The notes under the pieces: model-generated
Seen by the model: the letters and a program-made list of their open reading frames with translations, nothing else
Database searches by the model: none
Told to the model about the DNA's origin: nothing
Shown: positions 22,840 to 35,531 of the stretch, piece after piece
Numbering within the stretch: position 1 is the stretch's first letter
Layout: each line of letters starts with the position of its first letter
Made by a program: the position numbers and the translations under genes
Assembly: GCF_949987535.1 (NCBI RefSeq)
Contig: NC_080069.1
Location: 49,149,391 to 49,213,390 of the forward strand
DNA length: 64,000 nt
From: Balaenoptera acutorostrata
Lineage: Eukaryota > Chordata > Mammalia > Artiodactyla > Balaenopteridae
Reading direction: 5' to 3'

Positions 22840-23640
22840 ACTTGCCAGTTCCATTGCCATTCCCTCGTGATGCTGGATGACATTTCCTGCACTTGTTTCC
22901 TTCCATCAAATTGCCTGCATTAGTTTATGCTCATTCAAGTGGTTTTCTTTTGTGTGCAACGAAAAAGAGCCTTGGGAAGCCAAGAACTCTTTGACTCGCA
23001 GAGAAAAGACTGCTTGACCTCTGGAGGCTCCATTAAAGGTCACCTTTGGCAGTGATTCAGTAGCGTAGTAGGTTTACTGCTGTAGTACAGCCTGCAACTC
23101 CTAAACCATAAATTAAGAATCCCGTGCACCTTCAACACGCACAGAACGGCTTCATTCTCCCCTGTAAATCACAGGAATTCTAAAGCCCTTGACAATTCAT
23201 AGTGCAACCTCCCTTAGTTGTTCTGCTTCCAGGAATTTTTTCAGACTTGATTAACTGGAAGGGTGGAGATGGGGCTTTGCAGGCTTTTTTTGGTATCCTT
23301 GGCTGTATGATGAAGTGAGAGGAATGATTCTCTTTTTTTAAGGCAGAAGGCATAAGGTTGGTTTTCCTGAGAGACTTTTCGCATCTCTGATTTCTGTGAC
23401 AGTCAGTGGGCTTTGCACCCCCATTCCCACTGAACAGCTGACAGAGATTTCACCGCTATGTGTCCAGATGTGTGGTTGTCTCTCAGTTTAAAATCATCTT
23501 GCCGCTCAAGACAGGTGAGGGGCACAGCGATGGGATAGACGTGGGTGGAAAATGCAATTAGAGCTAGAAAAGAGGGGAGAGAGGGACTGGAATCATTTCT
23601 GATTTAAAATTTTGGAGAAGCCTGGTTGACAAATCAGCAA
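22840..23640. other. Intron, unique-looking
   Basis: No repeat, exon or RNA gene recognised. Confidence 0.4.
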
Positions 23641-24290
23641 ATCTGATTTTTTAAAAAAATTTTATTTATCTATTTTTTTATTGAAGTGCAGTTGATTTAC
23701 AATGCTGTGTTAGTTTCAGGTGTACAGCAAAGTGATTCAGTTATACATATATATATTTTTTTTTTTTTCAGATTCTTTTCCCTTATAGGTTATTACAGAA
23801 TATTCAATGTAGTTCCCTGTGCTATACAGTAGGTCCTTATTGTTTATCAATTTTATATATAGTAGTGTATATATGTTTTTTTTTTTTTTTAAAGCAGTGG
23901 TATTTTTTTTTTTTTTTAATGAGGATCTTGAATCAGATGCGTATGTTTTGATTGATTGATTGATTGATTGATTTTGGCTGTGTTGGGTCTTCGTTTCTGT
24001 GCGAGGGCTTTCTCCAGTTGTGGCAAGCGGGGGCCACTCTTCATCGCGATGCGCGGGCCTCTCTCGTTGCGGAGCACAGGCTCCAGACGCGCAGGCTCAG
24101 TAGTTGTGGCTCACGGGCCCAGCCGCTCTGCGGCATGTGGGATCTTCCCAGGCCAGGGCTCGAACCCGTGTCCCCTGCATTAGCAGGCAGATTCTCAACC
24201 ACTGCGCCACCAGGGAAGCCCAGTAGTGTATATATGTTAATCCCAAACCCTTTGGTAACCATCACTTTGTTTTCTATGTCTGTAGAGCAA
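23641..24290 (-). mobile_element. L1 3' end split by a CHR-2 SINE
   Basis: 'tattgaagtgcagttgattt', 'caggtgtacagcaaagtgat', 'ccttataggttattacagaa' and 'tgctatacagtaggtcctta' on the left and 'ttaatcccaaaccctttggt' on the right form one antisense L1 3' end, truncated at its 5' side. It is the same class of L1 end as at 2131-2579. Confidence 0.88.
23878..24221 (-). mobile_element. CHR-2 SINE subtype B with extra 3' sequence between two A-runs
   Basis: Antisense subtype B copy with a perfect 17-bp TSD, AGTAGTGTATATATGTT, at 23861-23877 and 24222-24238. In its own direction the body is followed by (ATCA)n (23950-23974), about 28 bases of non-SINE sequence (23918-23945), an A-run (23903-23917), twelve more bases ending CTTT (23891-23902) and a final A-run. 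All of this lies inside the TSD, so it was inserted as one piece. Confidence 0.93.
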
Positions 24291-26924
24291 ATGTGACTTA
24301 GAAAAAAAATTCTGCAAGGAAAGGAAAGTGTTGATTTTTCTTAAAGGAAAGATAATATTCTCAGAGACGAGAAAAGGATGTCGCTGGTCCTGTTCCCTAG
24401 CACCATTCTCTGTCTCCCAGATGAACTGAGCATTCGGTATAATCGGGAAACTTTTTTGCGTTTTGGGCACAGGTTGGAAACTAGCTTCCTTTCTCCTCTT
24501 CCTCCCTCATCTCCTTGAAACCTTAATTGGAGATACCCCCTTTTCCTGCACAAAAGAGTAGAAAGTCGAGAGGGCAGAGGAAGGTTACCCTCCAGGGGCA
24601 ACAGTTAATGCATAGCTTAGAATTGAATCCCACCCTTATTTAAAAGTTGGGAACTCTGCATTTTTCTCAATATTGTTAGGTAGAAAGGGATGAAACTAGA
24701 TGGCTTCCAGGGTCCTCTCAAGTGCTGACATTCGATTATGGAAAAGGATTGCCAATGACAGTGCCTGCTCTGAGGGCATGACAAGGGTCAGGGGTGTGCA
24801 ACCCTGGCTGGGATTCAGTTCATTTCAAAAGAGGCATTGAATGCCTACGATGGGCCGGGCCTGGGTGAGGCATTGCAGGGCACAGACAGAACTGCCCCAA
24901 GTGCTCCCTGCCCTTGAACTTAACCACCTCAAAGTGAAAATTAAAAGTAAAAGCTTTACCAATATGACAATACTAAATAGAACTCTTCGGTGTACAGGTT
25001 ATTCTAGTACATCATGAAGCAACAATCCTGTTATGCAATTATTACTCCCTCTGCTTTATAGGGGAAGAAATTCAGTTCGCAGAAAGAAAGAAATCTTATA
25101 GAATTGCAAAAGAAGGAGACCCCCTATCTGGCTGGTTGATCAAAATAAGTTTTACAGAAATGACTGGGAGTAAAAGCTTGCTTCCACTGCTTTCTTCTGG
25201 GACCAGTTTTTATGAATAGACTGCCTTCCTCCCTTAATTAATTTCTCTCTTAGCTGTGCAAGTCCCAGCATTATGTTTCTGAAAATGGCAGCTGATTGCC
25301 TGATGTCTTTTGCTTTTGTGAAGCACATTACCTAAAGGACGTTGGACTGTTCCTAATGTTACCTTTTCTTTCCAGTCTAGGGCTCATTTATTCCAGTCCT
25401 AAAAAATTGATTTAGCTCGGTTTTAAACTGCCCTACACTGTGATGCCCAAAGACTCAACTCATCTCTTCTGTGTGTGTGACACATAAGCCTGGTACCCTA
25501 GAGAGTTTGGGAGAATTTTGTGCATGTTTTGGGTCTCTTGGTACACGGAACTGTGTTTATCTCTCATGTTGATCGGTTGTGTACAGTTTTTAATGGGAAA
25601 AGCCTGACTTTACTGACCTTTTCTGAGCAAATAAATTGACTTCAGGCTGCTTGGTGTCATTTGGAAAAGAATGTTCTTTCTCTTCCTCTGGGGCTGCCTC
25701 GAGAGTTTTGCATTTCAAAATCACTACATTCCCAGCTTCACACCTCCCCCAGTCACCGCCACCAATGTCACCACTTTAAAAGCAGACTAGAAGGGGGCCT
25801 GAGAGATGAGGGTGGGGAGGAGAGGCCCAGGGGCTGTGTGGCTGTCAGTCATTGGTGTTGCCCTTTGGTTTGCAAGGAAGATTTACATCACGAGCCCTCA
25901 TGTTCTCCTCATAGGAGTCAGCTCCTGTTGCCACTTGAGGTCAAGCTTTCCTTCCCAAGGGAAGTCTTGTCTTTCTAGAAAGTACTGTCCTCTTTACGGG
26001 GTTGGACTCCCTCTGAGTTCTGTGTAGACTGGGGAAGGAGCAGCCAGGAGGATTACTCTGTCCCCTTCCCTATCTCCATGTTCTTTCTGGGATCTCTCTT
26101 CAAATATGGTGATTATATCACTTAGATCTCTAAGGAGATCAGGAGTTCGATTTCACAACTGAAATAAAACCACAAATCTCTAGTTAAGTGAGGAAAATAA
26201 TGTTGTTTGTTTAACTTTTGATTCTTTGGATGTGATTCCTGGCATTTGTTTGTTTATTTTCTCATTGTCGGGTGATCCAGCAAATCCTCCTTTGGGAATA
26301 TAGAGAATGTCCTTTCCGGGGTGGAAAAATCATCTTAAAAAATGAAAATTACTCTCTTTAAAAAAAAAAAAAAAAGTTGAATTTTCCCCTTATCCCAGAA
26401 GTCAGTTTTGCTAGCCGTGCACAAAATCCCAGCCATTTTCAAGTGGAGGAACCTATTGAAGAAATGGCTGCTGAATTAGCAGTGGCCAAATTCTTGGGGC
26501 CTAAGAGTCTCAGGTGAAATCTGATCTTTGACTGGGAAATTTTTTTTTCTGGCAGGCAGGACGGCAGCTTAACAAACTGTGGGACAGAACCCATGTGGTT
26601 ACTGTTCTGAAGTGGGGAGGGGTTCAGAAAGTTAACATTATCGTGGCAGGAACCAGGAGTCATTGTGCCTACTTTCACACAAAATACTTAAGAACAGCTA
26701 CCACAAAACCCCTCACTTAATAGGCAAAATCATTGGCCCAATGAGCTTTTGTATTTAGTGATGACCTCCTGTAGGAATTTTCCATCTCCTTCGAATTCTA
26801 CCTTGGACTCACTTTGCTTTTGTCTTGGCTTCAACCCTTTAGTTGTTTAACTACAAAAAATATGGTGTAATGTTACTAATACAGACACACCGTTTTCTTG
26901 GTTTCAAGCCTTTTTATATTTTTC

Positions 26925-26953
26925 AAACCAACCAACCAACCAACCAACCAACA
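26925..26953 (+). repeat. (CCAA)n microsatellite
   Basis: Seven uninterrupted CCAA units. No other significance is visible. Confidence 0.95.
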
Positions 26954-29084
26954 AAAGACCTTGAACCTTAAATGAGATGAGTAAAATTGGATCTGCGTTG
27001 GCTGCCATGGTGGGTGAAAGGCTCAGAGTCTCACCCCCACTCCTTCAAGATGAAGTAGCTTCTTTCACTCATGAAGTGGAACCTTAAACTTCAAGAAACA
27101 TAGTTGGAAATGCTCCGTAAACACTTGCCACCTATAATTTCCCCTAGGGCCTGCTTTCCTTCTTGTTGTTTGGAAGTCAGGAAGGAGTCACAGACCAGGA
27201 GAGGCTGCTTGAGAAGGTAAGAAGAGGCCGGGGGGCTCAGATCCAGCCCTTCATGGTCTGTGGTCTCAGCACGTTCTCCAAGCCTCGCCATCTACCCTGA
27301 GAAGGTGTGCCTGGCTGAAGATGAGGATGGTGAGAGTACCTAGTCAGGGAGTAAGTAGGGTTGTCTCCGTACATCCAGAAAGGTTGATCAGGTGGGGTAG
27401 TTTAAGGAACAGCTCTGCAGAGCTCCTACAAGGCAAGTGGCACTCTTGGGGCCCCTCAGGGAATTCTGTCGCAGCAAAGGGGCTTCCGAGAGCTTTGTTG
27501 CCATCACTTCTAAGCTGTAAGCACTGATCTTGCTGGCTCAGCTGCTATCTTAGATCTTCTAACCCTCAACATACCCTGCTCCCCCCTGATAACCTGGTTT
27601 GACAGCAACCGTAGAAACCTCGTCCATGCTTTTTACCTGGAGATGGTGCTTCTTCCTCCAATGGTAACCTTGAAACACATGTTCATGAAACTTCAGACTC
27701 ATGACCTTGAATAGTGACCTTGAAACTGGGTAGCCTTCCACCAGCACCACTGGTGGGCTGGCTTAAGCTTGAATCCATGAAACAGACACCACTTCCATCT
27801 GAGTGCCCCTTTTCCCAGAGTCCTAACTCTCCAGAGCCAGCCCTCTCCTGCCCTTAACAAACTGCCATGGCAAACTGAGAAAATGAATCATCTTCTGGCT
27901 CCCAAGAGTATTCTTTCTGTTTATTTTCATTGTTTTAAGATATATTGTTCTCTTAACTGTTTCCCATTCTGAATTGCTCTGAGTGGGCTTAGAATATTAC
28001 AGAAGAGTTTTCCCCCCTTATTTTCCTCTCTGATGACTCAGAGACCAGGTTTCAGCTGATGTCTGCAGTGACCAGAATGACTACTGGTCATTCTGCGTAT
28101 ACCACCTCCTCCCATGGGGGTATTTTCAAAGATCTCACATCTCATTGAGGGCCTATGCAGTTCATTGGTTTGTTGACCTCTGTGTTGAACTGGGCTTTCC
28201 AAGTGGTTCATTTTAGAACATTGTTCTGAAGTTGTGAACTCAAACAAGACCTGTTAGTTGAAGGGAGTGTAGCAGAGGTGTTCCTAGGGCTGGTGGGAAG
28301 CACTCTGAGTGTTACTCTGGGCCTTTCCCTTTGTGCCCTGGCATCCGTAGTGTGAACCTAAAGCCAGAGTGTCTCCTAACGGCGTATGGTGTCACCTACA
28401 GATTAAACCATTTTGAATTCCTTAAACTTCTGAAGTGTGTATGAATCAACAACACAAACTTGAGTGTGAATGGAGTATCCATGGAATGTCGTGTTTATTT
28501 TCCTTAATTTAATTATATCTGAGTACAGTCCCTGTTCTACCAGGTGGTGGGAAACCTAGCCGCAGACATTCTTGAGACTTTCTGTCCTTCCTCAGAGCTT
28601 GGCAAAGCTTCCAGGATTTGACTCAGTGCCAAAGCCAGCCCAACCAGCCCTTTATCTACCCTGCTATGCCCATTGTCCCAGCACACATGGTGCCCTTGAG
28701 TATGCTGCATATGTGGCAATATTGGGGCACAGGAATCTTTGGCAGGGCCGGGAGCCATGGAGCCTACGACCCAGTCATTTTAGACATGCCCCGAAGCCAT
28801 CACCTTTGATAGGTTGCATCTCCCCTGACAATAAGTCATATCGATAAATCATCTTGAAACACTTCCTTCTGTTCAGCCTTTGGGACTGCAGTGAATGGAA
28901 ACTGAACATTTTTACTTTATCTTTTGCCTCTGCCACCCCTCATTTCCCCACACAGAGCAAACCCATCTATTTCGGGCCAACTTCTATTCATCCTCTGAGT
29001 CTCAGCTGCAGTATCACTGACCAAGTTACAGGTATCCATGTGGGCACCCCCTCTGCCTGCCCATTCGCTTTCCTGTTACCTCGT

Positions 29085-29250
29085 ATTCCAAGTATGATTT
29101 GCTTTGGGATCACGTGGGAAACCGTTAAAAATGCAGAATCTCAGACCCCATCCCATATCAAATTGCTAGAACAGAATCTTCATTTTCACAGTATCCCCAG
29201 GTGGCCCATGTGCACATCAAAGAGTGAGAGGCACAGACCTACTGGATCAT
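29085..29250. mobile_element. hAT-Charlie type element fragment, tentative
   Basis: 'gatcacgtgggaaaccgtta', 'aaaatgcagaatctcagacc', 'ccatcccat' and 'cccaggtggcccatgtgcac' follow the same MER repeat pattern as at 5745-5900. Confidence 0.45.
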
Positions 29251-29350
29251 GAGCTCCTTGATCACAAGGTCATTGTTTTTCCATCACGATGTCTCCTTTC
29301 ACAGTGCCTACTCTACGGCCCCCTCAATAAATAGCTGCTGAATGCATAGA
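29250..29350 (+). mobile_element. LINE-2 3' end fragment
   Basis: 'gagctccttgatcacaaggt', 'cacagtgcctactctacggc' and 'tcaataaatagctgctgaat' are an L2 3' end in sense. Confidence 0.6.
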
Positions 29351-29898
29351 TAGCCCTTAAGAAGGATGGAGACCAAACATTCAGTTTGCAGTGGCTGCTA
29401 TTAAAGGATGGATTTTACCTAAAGTGTGACATGGAGCTACTAAACTGGAGGTGGGTTGGGGAGCGACTGTGGAGCCAGAAATGGTGGGCTGGGCTAAGGC
29501 TAGGTGGCCACGCCCACAGATGTAATAACCAACTTAATAGGCCACATGGGGCCAGGTGGAAAGCTGGAGAGCCTGACCCCAGGAGGGAGGGCAAAGACTG
29601 AACCAACGAAGCAGAAGAGTGGGTAGGGCAACCTCTGTGAGTGTTCCTGAAAGGCATGATGGGAAATAAGTTTGGACAGGTAGATTGAAATTCCAGTGGC
29701 ATTCATTTCCCACCCAGTGTTGGAACACAGATTCCCAACTAGATCAAAGACAAGGCAAAAAATATGAACAGAATCTTTATTGTTCTCTGCATTCCTTTTA
29801 TGCATTTGAACTTGAGGGCAGAGGGATAAGAGCCAACAAATGGATTAAATTCATCTCTCAAGTTAGTTAGAAAACCTGAGATTTTATTAGCGACTTTT

Positions 29899-30230
29899 TT
29901 TTTGGCTGTGTTGGGTCTTCGTTGCTGCACACGGCCTTTCTCTAGTTGTGGCTAGTGGGGGCTACTCTTTGTTGTGTTGCGCAAGCTTCTCATTGCGGTG
30001 GCTTCTCGTGGAGAAGCATGGGCTCCTGCCCTGTGAAGTGCAGGCTTCAGTAGCTGCAGCACGTGGGCGCAGTAGTTGTGGCCTGTGGACTCTAGAGTGC
30101 AGGCTCAGTAGTTGTGGTGCACGGGCTTAGTTGCTCTGCAGCATGTGGGATCTTCCTGGACCAGGACTCAAACCCGTTTCCCCTGCATTGGCAGGTGGAT
30201 TCTTAACCACTGCGCCACCAGGGAAGTCCC
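29899..30230 (-). mobile_element. CHR-2 SINE, long type
   Basis: Antisense copy with a very short T-run and no TTTA tail. A perfect 14-bp TSD, TATTAGCGACTTTT, lies at 29885-29898 and 30231-30244. It carries more scattered substitutions than the subtype B copies, which suggests greater age. Confidence 0.94.
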
Positions 30231-31402
30231 TATTAGCGACTTTTACACACCTAATTATGGAAGACATGACTCCTAGACTGACATTAAGGCACCATTTGCG
30301 GAGCTGGGGCAGAAAGGCAGCTGCCTATGAAAAGGTCATGCTTGTCTGTGTAGACATCTCTCTTCAAATCAGTCACTCTGAGGGAATGTCTGATGTTGGC
30401 CACCTAGGAATTGTCTGGCAGGTGAGGTGTTCACTCTTACTGGCATTTTCTTTTACCTAGGAGATAACCAGGTGCTCTTTTGGGATGCTGGAACATTGGT
30501 GCCCTATCAGTTACTGAAGTTTCTTCTTTTGTGGAACATGAAGTCTGTGGATTGTACCGAAGAGGCTTAGCTTTGGATCTAGGAAAAAAAAAAAAAAAAA
30601 AGGAAGCAGCAGTGTCTCAGGGCTGCATCAAGTGACCTTGAACTCCGCCACTCCTTGCCCTACCCACTCTTCCAGATGGGCAAGAAGTCAAACCTTGGAG
30701 GCTTTCTGCTCTCCTTGCCCTGGAATGCCCAGATGTGCTTTTAGGGGAGCATGTAGCACTCACTCTGCCCTTGCTTGTGGCAAACTTGGATGCTCCCCTG
30801 CTGAAATTGGCACCTAGGATAATCCAGTGTGTGCTTGCAAATTCTGTCTTGCCTACACAGGCGTGGGATTCTGCAAGAAAACTCAAGTGTCCCTGCCCAT
30901 TCCCCTCCACCTCTCTGAGCTTGTAATGAACTTGGAGAGCTTGTTTCCAAAGCACTCTTGGGGGAGGGGAGACTCTTCTGATTGAAGCCAGGCCTCCCTT
31001 CTAGGTGTGGGAGGCTGCAGAAAAGGAAATAGTGCACGCTGGGAAATGAATCTTAGGGATCCTGGAGCAGCTCATTTTCCCCTTGAATTCTGAGTTGGGA
31101 GCAGAAAGTGTCATGTATTATTCTGAGATCAGAATTCAGCTGAGCCTGGATTTCTTTTGAAGAAGCAGCAGCTGTTGCCTAGACATGAACTAGAGGTCCG
31201 TGACGGGCAATGGCATTGATGTTCTCAAGTCAGCTTCACAAACCCTGCAGGAGTGGAATTATGTGCCCAAATGAGAGATTCACTTCACAGCATCCTGGTC
31301 ACCTGCCTGGATCTCTGTGCACAAGTGCTGCCAGTATATGTGGTATCTCAACCAATGAGGGTTTGAAAAACTATTTCTCCATGAGATTCCTCCCCACCTA
31401 TG

Positions 31403-31430
31403 AACACACACACACACACACACAAACACA
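31403..31430 (+). repeat. (AC)n microsatellite
   Basis: About fourteen AC units with one interruption (AAAC). Confidence 0.95.
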
Positions 31431-31604
31431 CCCCTCTTCCTGTCCTGTTCATACCAAGCAAAAATGAAAACAAAACAAAAACAGCAACAACAAAGCATAT
31501 GACCCTTCTTTCCTCCCTAAGTGATGCTTGTAACTGAGGAAACTGGATTTGAGTACCACTCAGTGTAGATGACTTTATTTACACAACATTAAACAGATGA
31601 TGAG

Positions 31605-31815
31605 TGTGGGATCTGGGGTCCACCCAGTCTAGGTTGGAATCCCAGTTCTGCCATTTACAGGCAAGTTATTTAACCTTACTAAGTCACTGTGTCCTCACAG
31701 ATCAAATGGGGTAATAATAACACCTATCCCCTAAAATTTACCGAACGGATGAAATGAGACTTTATATTTAAGGGCTTAACATGGTCCTTTGCTACGGTAA
31801 GCACTGAGTAAATAT
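31605..31815 (+). mobile_element. MIR SINE
   Basis: 'aggttggaatcccagttctg', 'ccatttacaggcaagttatt', 'taaccttactaagtcactgt' and 'aaatggggtaataataacac' give a clear sense MIR. Confidence 0.85.
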
Positions 31816-33484
31816 CAGACTTTTAAAAAATGTTTGTAAAGAAGCAGATCAGCCTCTTGTTCCTGCTGGATGCATCAGTGCTCTGCTGTCTAACGGACAA
31901 GTCAGTTTCCCATCAGTCTTCCTTACTTATTCTGTGCCTTTTCTAGTCCCACATTTTGAGCTGCAGTCTGATTGATGAACAGATGGTAAGATGTATGCTT
32001 GAAATCCATCAAGTTTGGGAATACCTTGGGGGGAGGATGCTGAGGAAAGAGAAATGAAGTGAGGAGAGGGCTGACGAAAAAGCCCGCAGGCTTTCTGATA
32101 GACACACTGAACCCTGTCTTCCTCTCCACCCTGACCGCTTCCAGGTTTGTAAAGCCCACTGTATTGGACTTCGGGTTATAAATATGGGTCTACAACCCAT
32201 TATCAGCCATTCTGGAATCCAGAAAAGGTCTGAAAACCACAAGTGTTTTCATCTGGCATGAGGCTACTTATATTCTTTATTTAACTTAGTATGAACATTC
32301 TTATGTTTCACTGTGAAGATATTAACGTATTTGATTCCAAGATGCTGTCCCTGGGCCTGCCGGAGGTGTTATGTAACAGGTAGTATATGTACCATGTTGC
32401 CATTCTAAATTCTGAAAAATTTTGACTTCTAGAACCAAATCTGTCCCCAGTGACTTTGAATAGGGATTTTTTTGTTTGTTTGTTTTTTTGGGTTTTTTTT
32501 GTAACAAGAAACACGATCCTGAAGCAGTTTAAGCCAACAAACAATAAATTGGAGGTGGTGGGGGAGAAATTTATTTCAAGGCTGGTAAGCAGAACCTCAG
32601 GGCAGAAATGCAGCTGTAGTGAGAAGCGGCTGGAAGCAGGCCTGGGAAGCCAAGGATGCCCTCTCTAGAATTCTGATTCTTATGGGCATGAACATGGATG
32701 GCTGCCATGGATATAACAGTTATAACCCTGGAGGCCCAGTCTGTGGCAAGTGGTAGGAACTTAACATGTACATATCAATTCACAGATTGGCTTTCCGGTC
32801 TGATATATGCCTTGCTTGGTGGCCAACCCAGATTGCATGTTCTTACTGAGCCCATAATCAGAATTTGACTTTTGTAGGTTTCCATATGATGATCTTCCAA
32901 GACTCTGCTGTGCTCCCAGGCTTCTGAGCTGCAGTCCTGGGTCCCAAAGCAGTTTGTGACCAATCCCTGGTGGTTCCTTCTATGGGTTTGGCAATGGCAG
33001 AAATCACTCGGAGTTCATCTTCCTAGAGTTGTGGGGTTTGATTCACATAAGAATCTATGAGAAATGAAGCAGAATGGGAGAAAGATGGCAAAAAGCAATT
33101 TGAAAGAAGGACTCACTCAGGACTTAACATGTTCCTCAGTATTTTTTTTGGACCTTCAGTTTAAGCTCACCCCACATTAACTGTCTTTCCCTGGCCATAA
33201 TGCCCTGGGACCTGGCTTGACATGGTCATGACTGTTTGGGATGAACCTCTAAATCAGCCTAATCATTTTCCTTTAATCTTAGCATCTTTGATAAGCCACA
33301 AAAACCTTTCTAAATGTTCTTTTGCCATTTTCCTTCTCTTATCTAAGAGGACATTCATACATAGACATAGGGAATGTCAAGAGGCTAAATCAATGTGGGT
33401 GATGATCAGCTGTCAGGAAGCTGGAGCTTTGAGACACATACACAGACAGTGTCCACAGACATTCACCCTGTATCAGTGCAGTGA

Positions 33485-33720
33485 TTAAAGTGTACAGATT
33501 CTGGAACCAGCCTTCTAGATTTGTGTCCTAGTTCTACCACTTACTAGCTATAGGACATTAGGAAAGTTACTTAACCTCTCTGGGTCCTCACTTCTTCCCT
33601 GTAAAGTGGCCATCCTGGCACCTACTTCATATATTTGTTGTAAGGATTAAATGAGTTAATATATACAAAAACACTTAGAAAGTAGATGGCATGTAGTAAG
33701 TTCTAGATTAACGTTTGATA
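33485..33720 (+). mobile_element. MIR SINE
   Basis: 'ttctaccacttactagctat', 'gttacttaacctctctgggt', 'gtaaggattaaatgagttaa' and 'aaaacacttagaaagtagat' follow the MIR consensus closely; this is the best MIR in the window. Confidence 0.9.
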
Positions 33721-33739
33721 CTTTCCTTTTATAAGCACA

Positions 33740-33960
33740 GAGTCTGAGTTAGATTCTTATTCATTCGTTAAACAAATATTTATTGTGTGTATTTTGTGTC
33801 TACCCTGTGAAGGCACTGTGTTTGAGCTGGTGAACAATTCACGTATCTTCTAGTCTCAGTGGTGAAGACAGACATTAAACAAGATATTACACATGTGATG
33901 AGTATTATGACCCAAGCATTATGCTTTCTAAAAAGAAGAACAGAAATCAGTAATAATAAA
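33740..33960 (-). mobile_element. LINE-2 3' end fragment
   Basis: 'ttattcattcgttaaacaaa', 'tatttattgtgtgtattttg' and 'gacagacattaaacaagata' are a reversed L2 end placed directly after the MIR. Confidence 0.65.
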
Positions 33961-34234
33961 TTCAACTTTATTGTCTTTTCTCTCTAAGTATTGCATACTA
34001 AGTACTTCATATATTCTCCAAAGATCAGGGCATAAGTAGAGGTGAGAGTGTCTTCGAGCAATAGTCAGATCAATTGTTGCTTGCTTGGAACAAGAAATGA
34101 TTTAAATCTATGATAAACTAAAAAGAAAAAAGAAAAGAAAAAAATTATTGTCCTTACTATCTTATGTGTGAGAGCCAAAGATATCTACAGAACAGGTGAA
34201 ATTGTTGTATTTACTTGCAATAATAATAATAACA

Positions 34235-34400
34235 ACAACAACAGCCAGAAGATTTGTCATGCTTAGCAGTTCATTCTTCACCCTTGATTCTCATCACTAA
34301 GATGTAAAGTCAGTAGAGCAGGATTTACGCCCAATTCACAGATGAGGAAACTGCCCAAAGCAGTAAAATGACTGACCCCAAGTCACAGGCAGGGTCAGTG
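34235..34400 (-). mobile_element. MIR SINE
   Basis: 'cccaattcacagatgaggaa', 'actgcccaaagcagtaaaat' and 'gaccccaagtcacaggcagg' follow a reversed MIR. Confidence 0.65.
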
Positions 34401-34806
34401 CCTGACACGTGATTAGCTCCGGTAATATTTGTTGGACTGAATGGCATCCAGGCATTCTGACTCCCTATGTCGTCTCTCTGGTTTTATGCAGAACACAAGC
34501 AAGACCTCAACTCTGTAGTATTTTCAGATTTCATGCTTATTTAGTAGTATTAGGATTATTTATACTACTTCTTTGCAGATGGTAATTGAACAGCACTCTT
34601 TTCTTGACCCTGTCAACACCCAGCAGCAGTTTACCTCCATCTTTTTTCTATCTAGAGATTCAAGACATAGAAAAGTAATTTTCAAGGTACATTTTTTAAA
34701 ATTTTATAAGTACATTGAATAATTTAAAAAAAATCATGTACAGTGTTTCTTGACAAATTGTTTCTGTAACTGCAATTTACAGGCAAAGTAGAATTAGTGA
34801 AGTCCT

Positions 34807-34841
34807 CGGTTGAATCCTAGGACATCAACCGTCCTAGGATT
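34807..34841. other. Interleaved inverted repeats
   Basis: AATCCTAGGAC (34813-34823) is the exact reverse complement of GTCCTAGGATT (34831-34841). CGGTTGA (34807-34813) is the exact reverse complement of TCAACCG (34825-34831). The two pairs interlock instead of nesting. No known element covers this place. Confidence 0.9.
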
Positions 34842-35531
34842 ATCTCTTCTAGATCCAATCTTTTCAAAGCTATTAATATTCATCAGAGGCTGATCTCACA
34901 AGGATTGTCATACAAAAAGCTTAAGAAGTGCATCACTCCCCCTGAGATTTTTGGCAAAATATGAAGCTACATATTGCAAAAGCATGAAAACAAAAAGATA
35001 AAATCTGTCTTCAGCTGTCTTGATTAAATATGATGCCTTGGTTCTATTCCACCAATATCTTTAACGTCTCAGGGTGCCCAATTTTAACCTAGGTCAGACT
35101 ACATCAGCAGAATTAGAGAAATGACACCAAGATAAGTGTGCAGCATATTTCACATTCACGAAATACCTCTGTTGTAAAAGTCTCTATAAGTAAGTAGTAG
35201 AGTTGGACTGAATTTAATTTATGCGTGAAATGGCGGGCACTTGATTTATTTTAATGCAGAAAAGATTAAATGAATGAACTCAGGAAATGTTGGGAAATGA
35301 AAGCTAAGTGTAAATCGCTCAGCCAGCCGTCTATTTGGAGAGCAGGCTCAGGCTTAGGTTTGTTAAGCTGAATTGAGTATTCAGTCCCACCATTTTCCAT
35401 TTGTAACTTACTGCCCTGAGGAGAGGTAGCGTTCATTCACTGATTTATGCATTTATTCATTCAGTCACTCAGCAGATATTGATTGAGCCCCTGTCAGGTT
35501 CCAGGCACTTTTTTGACTTTTACTGGGGATG

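Larger units (their letters stand above)
24291..29884. other. Intron, mostly unique
   Basis: Weak old fragments are visible: a reversed L2 end at 24820-24945 ('ggcattgaatgcctacgatg'), and a hAT-type piece at about 29085-29250. An A-run lies at 26359-26374 and a (CCAA)n run at 26925-26953. Overlapping frames at 28537-28847, 28854-29252 and 29386-29870 have no recognised domain. Confidence 0.45.
30245..35429. other. Intron with MIR and L2 pieces
   Basis: Listed MIR and L2 copies aside, this is unique-looking intron. Simple repeats are an A-run at 30582-30601, (AC)n at 31403-31430 and (AAT/AAC)n at 34221-34243. Frames at 30617-31037 and 31923-32242 overlap and lack known motifs. Confidence 0.5.
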
